Part shown: one piece after another, positions 1 through 5,680 of the stretch
Position numbering within the stretch: the first letter of the stretch is position 1
Layout: each line of letters opens with the position of its first letter
Source: an uncultured Bacilli bacterium
Lineage (GTDB): Bacteria; Bacillota_I; Bacilli_A; RF39; UBA660
NCBI GenBank assembly: GCA_947589695.1
Contig: CANQBY010000075.1
Span: forward strand, 1 to 6,194
Direction: 5' to 3'
DNA: 6,194 nucleotides
Translations under genes and position numbers: made by a program
Notes under the pieces: generated by a model
Seen by the model: only the letters and a program-made list of their open reading frames with translations
Told to the model about the DNA's origin: nothing
Database searches by the model: none

Positions 1-89
1 GTGTGTACACGATTTTTAGTTAGTTCATTATAAATTGTTGATTTTCCCACATTAGGCGTTCCAATTAACGCCACCCTAATCTTCTTCAT
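1..89 (-). CDS. feoB: Ferrous iron transport protein B, N-terminal fragment (cut by window edge)
   Basis: FeoB is the membrane Fe(II) transporter with a cytoplasmic N-terminal G-protein domain; only about the first 29 residues lie here. The fragment begins MKKIRVALIGTPNVGKST, a GxPNxGKS/T G1 (P-loop) motif ten residues into the protein, as in FeoB, and ends in NRVHT, where FeoB proteins usually continue into a GNW-type segment just outside the window. The start at base 89 overlaps the 3' end of feoA by 14 bases, implying translational coupling. A GAGG at 96-99 is 6 bases from this ATG; an ATG one codon upstream (92) is too close to it. An Era/Der-type GTPase has a similar P-loop, but overlap with feoA makes FeoB much more likely. 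Both genes should share the metal-responsive promoter region upstream of feoA. Confidence 0.85.
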   Translation of the reverse strand, partial: MKKIRVALIGTPNVGKSTIYNELTKNRVH

Positions 90-312
90 CATAAACCTCG
101 ATATTCTTTGCATCTTTATCGCGTAAGGCTATGACATTATTATTTATCATATAAGCTTTCGGATCTCTAAAAGGACTTATTAAAACACATTCTGTTTTTA
201 CTCCTGGAATAAAACCTAAATCTAGTAATCTTCTTTTTAAAACTTCTTCTCCTAAAACTTTATTAATAACCACCTGTTTATCTAAATCTAATTTATTTAA
301 AGTCTCAATCAT
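76..312 (-). CDS. feoA: Ferrous iron transport protein A (FeoA)
   Basis: A 78-residue cytosolic SH3-like protein that partners FeoB in Fe(II) uptake; its exact mechanism is debated. The family signature is visible: RRLLDLGFIPG at residues 27-37 (usual form rLxxLGlxpG), a proline-containing strand around 46-51, and the C-terminal VIALRDKDAKNIEV at 60-73 (usual form iaLrxxeAxxIxV). Length is typical for a free-standing FeoA. The ATG is preceded by AAAGGAG (323-329) about 10 bases upstream, a near-perfect ribosome binding site. It is the first gene of a leftward feoA-feoB operon, overlaps feoB by 14 bases, and is divergent from the DtxR/MntR-like regulator. The inverted repeat at 341-358 lies immediately upstream, so repression by that regulator under metal-replete conditions is the natural inference. 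Confidence 0.92.
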   Translation of the reverse strand: MIETLNKLDLDKQVVINKVLGEEVLKRRLLDLGFIPGVKTECVLISPFRDPKAYMINNNVIALRDKDAKNIEVYDEED

Positions 313-332
313 TTTAATTAATCTCCTTTAAT

Positions 333-361
333 ATAATATATTAGTTTCCTTAAACTAACAA
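333..361 (-). promoter_or_regulatory. Possible feoAB promoter overlapping the operator
   Basis: On the minus strand TTGTTA (356-361) is separated by 17 bases from TATTAT (333-338), and the inverted repeat fills the spacer. The predicted start point would fall near base 326, inside the feoA ribosome binding site, so the true -10 may be another hexamer in this AT-rich run, for example TAATAT at 338-343. A promoter here is likely; the exact hexamers are uncertain. Confidence 0.35.
341..358. promoter_or_regulatory. Candidate DtxR/MntR-type operator, 18-bp inverted repeat
   Basis: TTAGTTT-CCTT-AAACTAA is a perfect 7-bp inverted repeat around a 4-base centre, in the divergent region between feoA and the metalloregulator. 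Its ends (TTAG...CTAA) and length resemble the 19-bp DtxR/IdeR box (TTAGGTTAGSCTAACCTAA). A further AACTAA half-site follows directly at 360-365 after the one at 353-358. The site overlaps plausible promoter elements for both genes, so bound regulator would block both. That it is the operator of the adjacent regulator is inference from position and symmetry. Confidence 0.65.
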
Positions 362-373
362 CTAATTTAATAT
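345..373 (+). promoter_or_regulatory. Possible promoter of the metalloregulator gene
   Basis: TAATAT at 368-373 is a fair -10; the hexamer 17 bases upstream, TTTCCT (345-350), is a weak -35 lying inside the inverted repeat. The start point would be near base 380, just before the AAGGGA ribosome binding site at 383-388. This also makes an ATG at 374 unlikely to be translated. If correct, the regulator is autoregulated through the same operator. Confidence 0.3.
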
Positions 374-397
374 ATGATTAAAAAGGGAAAGTGTTAT

Positions 398-802
398 ATG
401 AATGAAAACTATTTTACTTTAACTTCTTATCTTCATGAAAATAAACTTATCACTTATGCGATGGAAGACTATCTCGAAATGATTTATCGCGAGAACTTAC
501 TTTCGGATAATTTAACTATCACTAAATTAAGTATTTTATTAAATATTAAAAAACCATCTTGTAGTAAGATGATTTCTAAACTAAAATTATTTAATCTTGT
601 AAGTTATAATCAAAGTTTTATTACCCTGACTCCGGCCGGCTTATCCATTGCTCAATATTTATTTTATCGGCATAATGTTCTAACTGAATTTTTAACTAAA
701 TTAAATGGCTCCCATTTTAAACTAGAACAAGTTGAAAAAATAGAACATTTTATTGACCGTATAACCCTCAAAAATATTGCTAAGTTAAATCTTAAACTTT
801 AA
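398..802 (+). CDS. DtxR/MntR-family metal-dependent transcriptional regulator (short form)
   Basis: A 134-residue winged-helix repressor. The N-terminal helix AMEDYLEMIY (21-30), the HTH with PSCSKMISKL (53-62) and the wing (about 68-81) align with Bacillus MntR, as does YRHNVL (90-95) and the dimerisation segment VEKIEHFI (112-119). All six metal ligands of B. subtilis MntR (D8, E11, H77, E99, E102, H103) have counterparts: D24, E27, H92, E113, E116 and H117. The protein lacks the C-terminal SH3/FeoA-like domain of long DtxR and IdeR. An upstream in-frame ATG at 374 has no ribosome binding site, whereas the ATG at 398 has AAGGGA (383-388) nine bases before it, so 398 is chosen. Divergent orientation from feoAB and the shared inverted repeat point to control of iron uptake. 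The ligand set is MntR-like, so Mn(II) and Fe(II) sensing cannot be separated here. Confidence 0.87.
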   Translation: MNENYFTLTSYLHENKLITYAMEDYLEMIYRENLLSDNLTITKLSILLNIKKPSCSKMISKLKLFNLVSYNQSFITLTPAGLSIAQYLFYRHNVLTEFLTKLNGSHFKLEQVEKIEHFIDRITLKNIAKLNLKL

Positions 803-808
803 CTAAAA

Positions 809-1507
809 TTATTTACTAATCAAATTAATTAATACTGGTGCTAAAATAACCAGCAGCATGATTGGAATAAAAAATAATACACTTATCACACTTATTTTGG
901 TTGGTAACTTTGCAATTTCGGCTTTAACCTCTAATATTTGTTTATTTCTTAAAAATTCAATTTGATTATAAATTAAATCTGTAATATCATTTCCATATGT
1001 ATTTGATTCTACCATACTTAAAATCACATTATTTATATTATCACTAGGAATTCTTTTTTTCATATCATTTAATGCTTCATTTAAACTTTTTCCTAATTTA
1101 ATTTCACTTAACGTTCTTTTAAATTCTAAAGATATCTCTGAATCTATATTCTCTGTTGTTAAACTTAACGCTTGTTTTAAATTCCTTCCCCCCTCTAAAG
1201 TTAAAACTAATACCTCTAAAAAGAACAAAGCTTCTTTTTCTAATCTTTTTCCTCTTCTTTTAATACTTCCATCTAAAACTATAACTTCTACTCCTTTATA
1301 AAAGATAATAGCTACTAAAGGAGCTAAAATATAACCATGCCTTGAAAATATTAGTAAAGCTCCAAAAATAATTATGGTAAGAACCAGTCTTACAATTAAG
1401 AAATTATTCTCATTTACTTCATTATCTTTTCCAAGCATTCTTACTTTAGCTTTTATTCTTTCCCTTGTTTTCTTCCGATATAATTTATCTCCCATATTAT
1501 TTATCAT
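809..1507 (-). CDS. tadC: Tad pilus platform protein TadC (type II secretion F domain)
   Basis: A 232-residue inner-membrane protein that, with TadB, forms the platform on which the TadA ATPase drives Flp pilus assembly. It has a charged N-terminus rich in Lys/Arg, hydrophobic segments at about 36-53 and 56-78, a cytoplasmic T2SSF domain at about 93-200 (including LTLEGGRNLKQAL and the MVESNTYGNDI segment), and a C-terminal membrane segment at about 204-230. Size and order match TadC, which is shorter than TadB at its N-terminus. The ATG shares an ATGA overlap with the tadB stop, and GAGGTGG (1512-1518) lies 4 bases upstream of it. It is the last gene of the pilus operon and converges with the metalloregulator, leaving 6 bases between the stop codons. 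An alternative Met at residue 5 has no better ribosome binding site. Confidence 0.92.
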   Translation of the reverse strand: MINNMGDKLYRKKTRERIKAKVRMLGKDNEVNENNFLIVRLVLTIIIFGALLIFSRHGYILAPLVAIIFYKGVEVIVLDGSIKRRGKRLEKEALFFLEVLVLTLEGGRNLKQALSLTTENIDSEISLEFKRTLSEIKLGKSLNEALNDMKKRIPSDNINNVILSMVESNTYGNDITDLIYNQIEFLRNKQILEVKAEIAKLPTKISVISVLFFIPIMLLVILAPVLINLISK

Positions 1508-2499
1508 AATTCCACCTCAAGTACTTTCTTGATTATTAGAATATATAAAATGTAAAGTAAAATTGTAAACACTAAAATAATTATCCCTAAAGGTGTTGTA
1601 AACATTGGTGTAAAATAACTAGGATTTAAGACAAATATCACTATCACAAATATAATAGGTAAAAATATTAACATTTTAAAAACAAATCTACTCGCCGCGG
1701 TTAAACTTTCTAATTCATTTTTCAAGCTTTTTCTTTCAAATATTGATTTTTCAATCATTTTAAATACTTTAGTTACATTTCCACCGGTTTTATTTAACAA
1801 TGTTAATGTCGCCGTAATATATTTAGCATCTTCCAGTTTTACTCTTTCATAAAATCTTTCAAATACCACGTCTAAACTTAAACCATAATTCATATCTAAA
1901 TATATTTTTTTAAACTCATCGGCGATAGGTCCATCCAGTTCATTTTTAACTATTTCAATCGCCTGCATGATATTTCTTCCACTTTGAAAAGCATTATTCA
2001 TAATTATAATAGCTTTTAATAAATCTTCTTCTACTTTTTTTCTTTTCTTATTAAATTCTATATTAAGAATAATATCCGGAATAAAAAAGCTAATTAGAAA
2101 AATAATTAAGAAAAACATCAAATCCAGATGAATTTTATAAAAAGCCCATGATACAATACTTAAAAATAATACCCCTATTCCTATTAACACTTTAAAAGAA
2201 ACATAATCAATTCCTTCTTTTTTATCTCTTTCTTCATATAAAATATATTTATTGTATTTATCCCCATATTGTTGTAAAAAAGTAGATTTCTTTAAGCCTT
2301 TACTTAATTTTTTAACTACTAGCCATATTAATTCTGCCATTTTATCAAAGAACGAAACATTATCATCTTTAACACTGTTAACACTAAATTTAGCAATTCT
2401 TTTTTCTAACTTTAAAGCATGTGAAAGCCGAAGTAAATATATTATTACTCCTAAAAAGATAATTACTAAAGTTATTTGTAATAATCTTACTCCGACCAT
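1504..2499 (-). CDS. tadB: Tad pilus platform protein TadB (type II secretion F domain)
   Basis: A 331-residue inner-membrane platform protein, the larger partner of TadC. Hydrophobic segments lie at about 5-23, 103-121, 126-147, 273-291 and 303-323. A T2SSF domain at about 157-285 carries the typical FQSGRNIMQAIEIV (171-184), the MNYGLSLDVVF stretch (203-213) and LLNKTGGNV (234-242). In Tad systems TadB and TadC contact the TadA hexamer and transmit its motion to the growing pilin fibre. AAGGAG at 2506-2511, 6 bases before the ATG, sits in the 13-base gap after the tadA stop. The gene ends in TGA within an ATGA overlap with tadC, implying coupled translation. Two T2SSF genes directly after a CpaF-type ATPase separate this from competence or type II systems, which normally have a single F-domain protein. 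Confidence 0.93.
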   Translation of the reverse strand: MVGVRLLQITLVIIFLGVIIYLLRLSHALKLEKRIAKFSVNSVKDDNVSFFDKMAELIWLVVKKLSKGLKKSTFLQQYGDKYNKYILYEERDKKEGIDYVSFKVLIGIGVLFLSIVSWAFYKIHLDLMFFLIIFLISFFIPDIILNIEFNKKRKKVEEDLLKAIIIMNNAFQSGRNIMQAIEIVKNELDGPIADEFKKIYLDMNYGLSLDVVFERFYERVKLEDAKYITATLTLLNKTGGNVTKVFKMIEKSIFERKSLKNELESLTAASRFVFKMLIFLPIIFVIVIFVLNPSYFTPMFTTPLGIIILVFTILLYILYILIIKKVLEVEL

Positions 2500-2512
2500 T
2501 TCTTACTCCTTC

Positions 2513-3949
2513 TTATTCTTTAGGACCTATCCCTTCATATTTTCCTCGGTAATATAATACTTGTGGTTCTTCTTTCGATAAGTCTTCTTTAATATCTTCT
2601 TTTATTTCCTTTTTTTCTTCTAAATCCGGATACATTATATCATCTATATCGGTTATTCCCCTAGCTTTGATCTTTTTATAAACTTTAGGAACTCCATCAT
2701 ATAAAATAAATTCGCCATCAACTTCGCCACTTTCCGTTAAACCTTTTTGATTAAAAGCAAAAATTTCCTTTAATTTAATCTCCCCATCGGTAAAATCTTC
2801 TAGTTCACAAATACTCGTTACTTTTCTTCGTCCATCACTCATCCTCTCAATATTTACAATTATATCGATTGCACTCATGATATATTCTCTTACTGCTTTA
2901 ATAGGTATATCAAGTCCCCCCATTAAAACCATTGTCTCTAAACGGTTGATAGCATCTTGAGGACCATTCGCATGCATTGTCGTTAAAGACCCATCATGTC
3001 CTGTATTCATCGCTTGAAGCATATCAAAAGCTTCTTTTCCTCTTACTTCTCCGACAATTATCCGATCTGGCCGCATTCTAAGACTATTAATTACTAAATC
3101 TCGAATAGTTATTTCTGCATTTTGGGTATAATTCATCGTTCGTGTTTCTAGAGAAATTACATGACTTTGATTAAGTTTTAATTCGGCCGCATCTTCAATT
3201 GTAATAATTCTTTCATGATCATTAATAAAACCACTTAATACATTTAGTAAAGTTGTTTTCCCTGAACCTGTTCCTCCACAAATAATCATATTGCACTTTC
3301 CTCTTACCGCGGCATCTAAAAATCTAGCCATATAAGGAGTTAAAGTTCCAATTCTAATTAATTCATCAATATTAGACATTGACTCTTTAAATTTTCTAAT
3401 GGTTACCACCGGTCCTTTTGTTGATAAAGGAGGTATTACGGCATTAATTCTTGAGCCATCTAAAAGTCTTGAATCCACCATGGGATTACTCGCATCAATT
3501 GTTCTACCTAAAGGTTCAATTAATCTTTGTACTGTTCTAATAATATGTTCATCATTAATAAAGGATACACTTTCATCTTTAACTAATACTCCATCAATTT
3601 CTATATAAATTTCATCAGGTGAATTAATCATAATTTCGGTAATATTATCACTACTAAGTAACTCTGTAATAGGACCAAAACCATTTATTTCATTATCAAT
3701 CAAGTTAAATAAATGACTTCTTTCTAAATTAGATAAATCATATCCTTCTAATTTTTTATCAATTAAATCATTAATCCATTCATTTAAAGAGGTATCTGGT
3801 GGCATTTCATTATCAATTAAAGCTTCCACTATCTCAGTTCTTAATTTATCTAATAATTTCTTATCTTTAAATATTTCATAATCATTTAAAACATTAGCTT
3901 TCTGTTTACTCACCTTTATATCAAAAGCATCTCTTAAACTTTGTCTCAA
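2513..3949 (-). CDS. tadA: Tad pilus assembly ATPase TadA (CpaF family)
   Basis: The cytoplasmic hexameric secretion ATPase that powers Flp pilus assembly. Its 478 residues carry every core motif: an N-terminal domain with INGFGPITELL (88-98), Walker A GGTGSGKTT (225-233), the Asp box IITIEDAAEL (248-257), the Walker B region RPDRIIVGEVRG (293-304) and the His box GHDGSLTTMHANGP (317-330). The last 35 or so residues form a highly charged Lys/Glu tail after PDLEEKKE, beyond the conserved fold. The start is TTG, 7 bases after GAGGAGG (3957-3963), which lies in the last codons of tadZ; no ATG occurs before residue 48. There are 2 bases between the tadZ stop and this start. The gene order tadZ-tadA-tadB-tadC is standard for Tad loci. 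Confidence 0.95.
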   Translation of the reverse strand: MRQSLRDAFDIKVSKQKANVLNDYEIFKDKKLLDKLRTEIVEALIDNEMPPDTSLNEWINDLIDKKLEGYDLSNLERSHLFNLIDNEINGFGPITELLSSDNITEIMINSPDEIYIEIDGVLVKDESVSFINDEHIIRTVQRLIEPLGRTIDASNPMVDSRLLDGSRINAVIPPLSTKGPVVTIRKFKESMSNIDELIRIGTLTPYMARFLDAAVRGKCNMIICGGTGSGKTTLLNVLSGFINDHERIITIEDAAELKLNQSHVISLETRTMNYTQNAEITIRDLVINSLRMRPDRIIVGEVRGKEAFDMLQAMNTGHDGSLTTMHANGPQDAINRLETMVLMGGLDIPIKAVREYIMSAIDIIVNIERMSDGRRKVTSICELEDFTDGEIKLKEIFAFNQKGLTESGEVDGEFILYDGVPKVYKKIKARGITDIDDIMYPDLEEKKEIKEDIKEDLSKEEPQVLYYRGKYEGIGPKE

Positions 3950-3951
3950 TT

Positions 3952-4710
3952 TTATACCTCCTCACTATACATATCAGTTATTATTTGCATGAGAGTTGTA
4001 TAATCTTTACTAAATATAGTAGGCATTTTATCATCTTTGGTAATAATTTCTCCATTCATGATAATATTATCAATATTCTTAATATAAAAATCTCTACTAA
4101 TTACATAATCAACATTCTCTTCTATAATATTTTTAATATCATATAAACTAAAATATTTCTTAAAAGGAGCCACACTTTCATTTAAAATAACTTTAAAATT
4201 CTTATAGTTAACATCTTTTAAAATTGTCATTAAACTTCGCATATTTTTTAAATCCAGAGGATCATTAGTTACTAAAAATAATAATTTATCTACCAAATCC
4301 ATAATTGAAACATTTAAATCATTTAACACATGACTTGTATCAATTAGAACTACATCATAATTATTAACAGCTTTATCTAATATTAATTCGACATATTTAG
4401 AATCAATTTTTCCCGCTTGTCTCGGATCTTTAGGGCTTGCTAAAACATCAATATAACTATCATAACTAGCAACATAATTTTTAAATTCTTTATATCGATT
4501 GTTAATATAATCATCCACTAAATTATAAATACTTTTATTGATATCCATATTTAAAGCAACACTAATACCCCCACTTGCTAAATCAAAATCAATAATTAAG
4601 ACCTTTTTCTCTAATTGTTCATATAACCCCGCCAAATTAAGAGTTGTAATTGTTTTTCCAACTCCTCCTTTTGCACTTGTTATACATACACTTATACCTT
4701 TGTTGTTCAC
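3952..4710 (-). CDS. tadZ: Tad pilus localisation ATPase TadZ (CpaE-like, MinD/ParA family)
   Basis: A 252-residue P-loop ATPase of the MinD/ParA superfamily; TadZ/CpaE proteins place the Tad machine at specific cell sites. The deviant Walker A KGGVGKT is at residues 14-20, Walker A' IIDFD at 39-43 followed by SGG, and Walker B YDVVLID at 118-124. It lacks the N-terminal receiver-like domain of many CpaE/TadZ proteins, starting almost at the P-loop. The longest frame begins at a TTG (4734) that has no ribosome binding site and overlaps the upstream gene. The GTG at 4708-4710, preceded by GAGGGTGA (4716-4723), gives the usual short N-terminus and is preferred. The spacing is 16 bases from the TadG-like stop and 2 bases to tadA. 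Operon position separates it from MinD, Soj or FlhG homologues. Confidence 0.88.
   Translation of the reverse strand: MNNKGISVCITSAKGGVGKTITTLNLAGLYEQLEKKVLIIDFDLASGGISVALNMDINKSIYNLVDDYINNRYKEFKNYVASYDSYIDVLASPKDPRQAGKIDSKYVELILDKAVNNYDVVLIDTSHVLNDLNVSIMDLVDKLLFLVTNDPLDLKNMRSLMTILKDVNYKNFKVILNESVAPFKKYFSLYDIKNIIEENVDYVISRDFYIKNIDNIIMNGEIITKDDKMPTIFSKDYTTLMQIITDMYSEEV
3957..3963 (-). promoter_or_regulatory. Ribosome binding site that fixes the tadA TTG start
   Basis: GAGGAGG on the minus strand, 7 bases before the TTG at 3947-3949. It is made of the Glu-Glu-Val codons at the very end of tadZ, so the 3' end of one gene serves as initiation signal for the next. The strength of the site supports a non-ATG start. 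Confidence 0.8.
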
Positions 4711-4715
4711 TAATA

Positions 4716-4723
4716 TCACCCTC
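4716..4723 (-). promoter_or_regulatory. Ribosome binding site supporting the tadZ GTG start
   Basis: GAGGGTGA on the minus strand ends 5 bases before the GTG at 4708-4710 and matches much of AGGAGGTGA. The upstream TTG at 4732-4734 has no comparable site, so the eight extra residues of the longest frame are probably not translated. Confidence 0.65.
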
Positions 4724-4726
4724 AAA

Positions 4727-5095
4727 TTATTCAAATTTTATTTTATTATTATCTTTATACCCCGTTATATCAATTTTTATCTTGTATTCTTTTAACCCAA
4801 TTATAGCTCCAAAAATACTTTCAATCTTTACTTCATTTTTAATATTTAATTTATCATTTATCTTTTCTATTTCTAAATTATCTATTGCAATCTTATTATT
4901 TTTAAATTCTTTTTTTATTCTATCTTTATCTATTTCTTGATCTAACTCTTGTTTTATAATCGTTTTTGTAACTTCCTTCATATGACTTTTCTCTAAACTT
5001 AAGTATCCCACATCTACCACCAAAGCCATAATCCCAATCATAATCGGTATTAAAATTACCATCAGGATTAATGTTTGTCCCCTTTTCTTAGCCAT
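4727..5095 (-). CDS. Small TadG-like pseudopilin (Tad N-terminal domain)
   Basis: A 122-residue protein with N-terminus KKRGQTLILMVILIP, a prepilin-type Arg-Gly-Gln cleavage context followed by a hydrophobic helix (about 8-28) and VDVG at 27-30. This matches the start of TadE/G-like Flp-assembly proteins (the rGQ...aVDvG pattern). Position +5 after the Gly is Leu (residue 11), not the Glu of true pilins and TadE, as is usual in the TadG group. The rest (about 34-122) is rich in Lys, Glu, Asp and Ile, with no von Willebrand A domain, so it is far shorter than the several-hundred-residue TadG of Proteobacteria. The ATG overlaps the end of tadE by 8 bases; AAGGAG (5107-5112) lies 11 bases before it. 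It probably acts as a minor pilus or tip subunit. TadF-like is an alternative label. Confidence 0.75.
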   Translation of the reverse strand: MAKKRGQTLILMVILIPIMIGIMALVVDVGYLSLEKSHMKEVTKTIIKQELDQEIDKDRIKKEFKNNKIAIDNLEIEKINDKLNIKNEVKIESIFGAIIGLKEYKIKIDITGYKDNNKIKFE

Positions 5096-5429
5096 GATTA
5101 TAAATACTCCTTGTAATAATAAGTTTATAAGGATTACTAAATATTAAGTTTAATCCCGGTGTTATTATTTCTATATCTTTACTTATCATATAATTCGTAT
5201 AATCTTCTTCTTTTTCCTGTGATATTTTAATATCTTTATCCAAATCTAATTCTTTTTTAATTTTATCTTCATTATTTCCCACTTCATACATACTAATAAC
5301 ATCACTTATTTGTTCTTCTAAAATAATTTTAGTATAAAATATTCTTCCCATATCTATAACCCCTAAAATTATTAGTAAAAATATTGGTAAAATAATTACA
5401 AATTCAACTAAAGCTTGTCCTTTCTTCAT
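5088..5429 (-). CDS. tadE: TadE-like minor pseudopilin
   Basis: A 113-residue pseudopilin. MKKGQALVEFVIILPIFLLI is the TadE signature: cleavage is expected after Gly4, Glu9 sits at position +5 of the mature chain, and one membrane helix spans about 8-28 with GVIDMGR (23-29) at its end. The remaining 85 residues are polar and would lie outside the membrane, ending in a short beta-rich stretch (about 85-108). TadE proteins are processed by the same prepilin peptidase as Flp and are needed for pilus assembly. AGAGGA (5437-5442) lies 7 bases before the ATG. The gene follows flp by 25 bases and overlaps the TadG-like gene by 8. The start shares an exact 20-base stretch with flp. Confidence 0.88.
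   Translation of the reverse strand: MKKGQALVEFVIILPIFLLIILGVIDMGRIFYTKIILEEQISDVISMYEVGNNEDKIKKELDLDKDIKISQEKEEDYTNYMISKDIEIITPGLNLIFSNPYKLIITRSIYNHG
5402..5421 (-). repeat. Exact 20-base repeat, copy in tadE
   Basis: This stretch is identical, in the same orientation, to 5628-5647 in flp. Both encode the GQALVE cleavage region of the prepilin leader and end one base before the Tyr/Phe difference. The identity extends through synonymous positions. Confidence 0.8.
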
Positions 5430-5454
5430 CCTAAAATCCTCTAATTCTAAAAGA

Positions 5455-5658
5455 TCAGTTATCTTCTTTCACTTCCACACATTTCCCTTCACCCGGCTTT
5501 TCACCTTTCACGTATTCTTCACTAGCTAGTCCACAAGAAGTTTTGGTGATCGCATCTTTTAAATAACCACCAAAATAATTAACGAGAGCAATCGCAATTA
5601 CACTTATAAGTGCAATAATAAGTATATATTCAACTAAAGCTTGTCCTCGTCTATCCAT
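5455..5658 (-). CDS. flp: Flp-type major pilin (type IVb/IVc prepilin)
   Basis: A 67-residue prepilin, the structural subunit of the Tad pilus. MDRRG is a very short basic leader; cleavage after Gly5 leaves QALVEY at the mature N-terminus, an exact match to the Flp motif G/XXXXEY with Glu at +5 and Tyr at +6. A hydrophobic helix (12-30) ends in YFGGYLKDAI. The C-terminal 35 residues hold Cys42 and Cys60, separated by a polar loop, which could form a disulfide. A longer frame starts at 5676, but that ATG falls at the predicted transcription start; the ATG at 5658 has AAGGGTGA (5664-5671) 5 bases upstream. It is the first and most strongly placed gene of the operon. It ends in TGA. The mature subunit would be 62 residues. 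Confidence 0.9.
   Translation of the reverse strand: MDRRGQALVEYILIIALISVIAIALVNYFGGYLKDAITKTSCGLASEEYVKGEKPGEGKCVEVKEDN
5628..5647 (-). repeat. Exact 20-base repeat, copy in flp
   Basis: This is the second copy of the 20-base stretch at 5402-5421, covering the prepilin cleavage site of Flp. Identity stops abruptly on both sides. It may reflect shared descent of the two leaders, gene conversion, or constrained codon choice. Confidence 0.8.
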
Positions 5659-5663
5659 AACTT

Positions 5664-5671
5664 TCACCCTT
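5664..5671 (-). promoter_or_regulatory. Ribosome binding site that sets the flp start
   Basis: AAGGGTGA on the minus strand ends 5 bases before the ATG at 5656-5658. The upstream in-frame ATG (5674-5676) coincides with the predicted transcription start, so this site selects the shorter leader MDRRG. Confidence 0.7.
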
Positions 5672-5680
5672 ATCATAATA

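Noticed and set aside
783..804. Inverted repeat AGTTAAA/TTTAACT at the convergent ends of the metalloregulator and tadC, a possible bidirectional terminator
   Set aside because: The stem is almost all A-T and neither side has a convincing T-run (AAAATTA on one side, TTAGCAATATTTTT some bases away on the other). Such a repeat is easily expected by chance at this base composition.
834..852. CTGGT...ACCAG inverted repeat near the 3' end of tadC
   Set aside because: It lies inside well-supported coding sequence with a 9-base loop and no T-run, so it is probably chance.
2252..2557. Rightward open frame opposite tadB and tadA
   Set aside because: No ribosome binding site or family resemblance, and it is antisense to two strongly supported genes. 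The rightward frames at 3399-3608, 4538-4795 and 4650-4940 were rejected for the same reason.
5659..5676. Six-residue N-terminal extension of Flp from the ATG at 5676
   Set aside because: The ATG coincides with the predicted transcription start, and the good ribosome binding site lies between it and the ATG at 5658.
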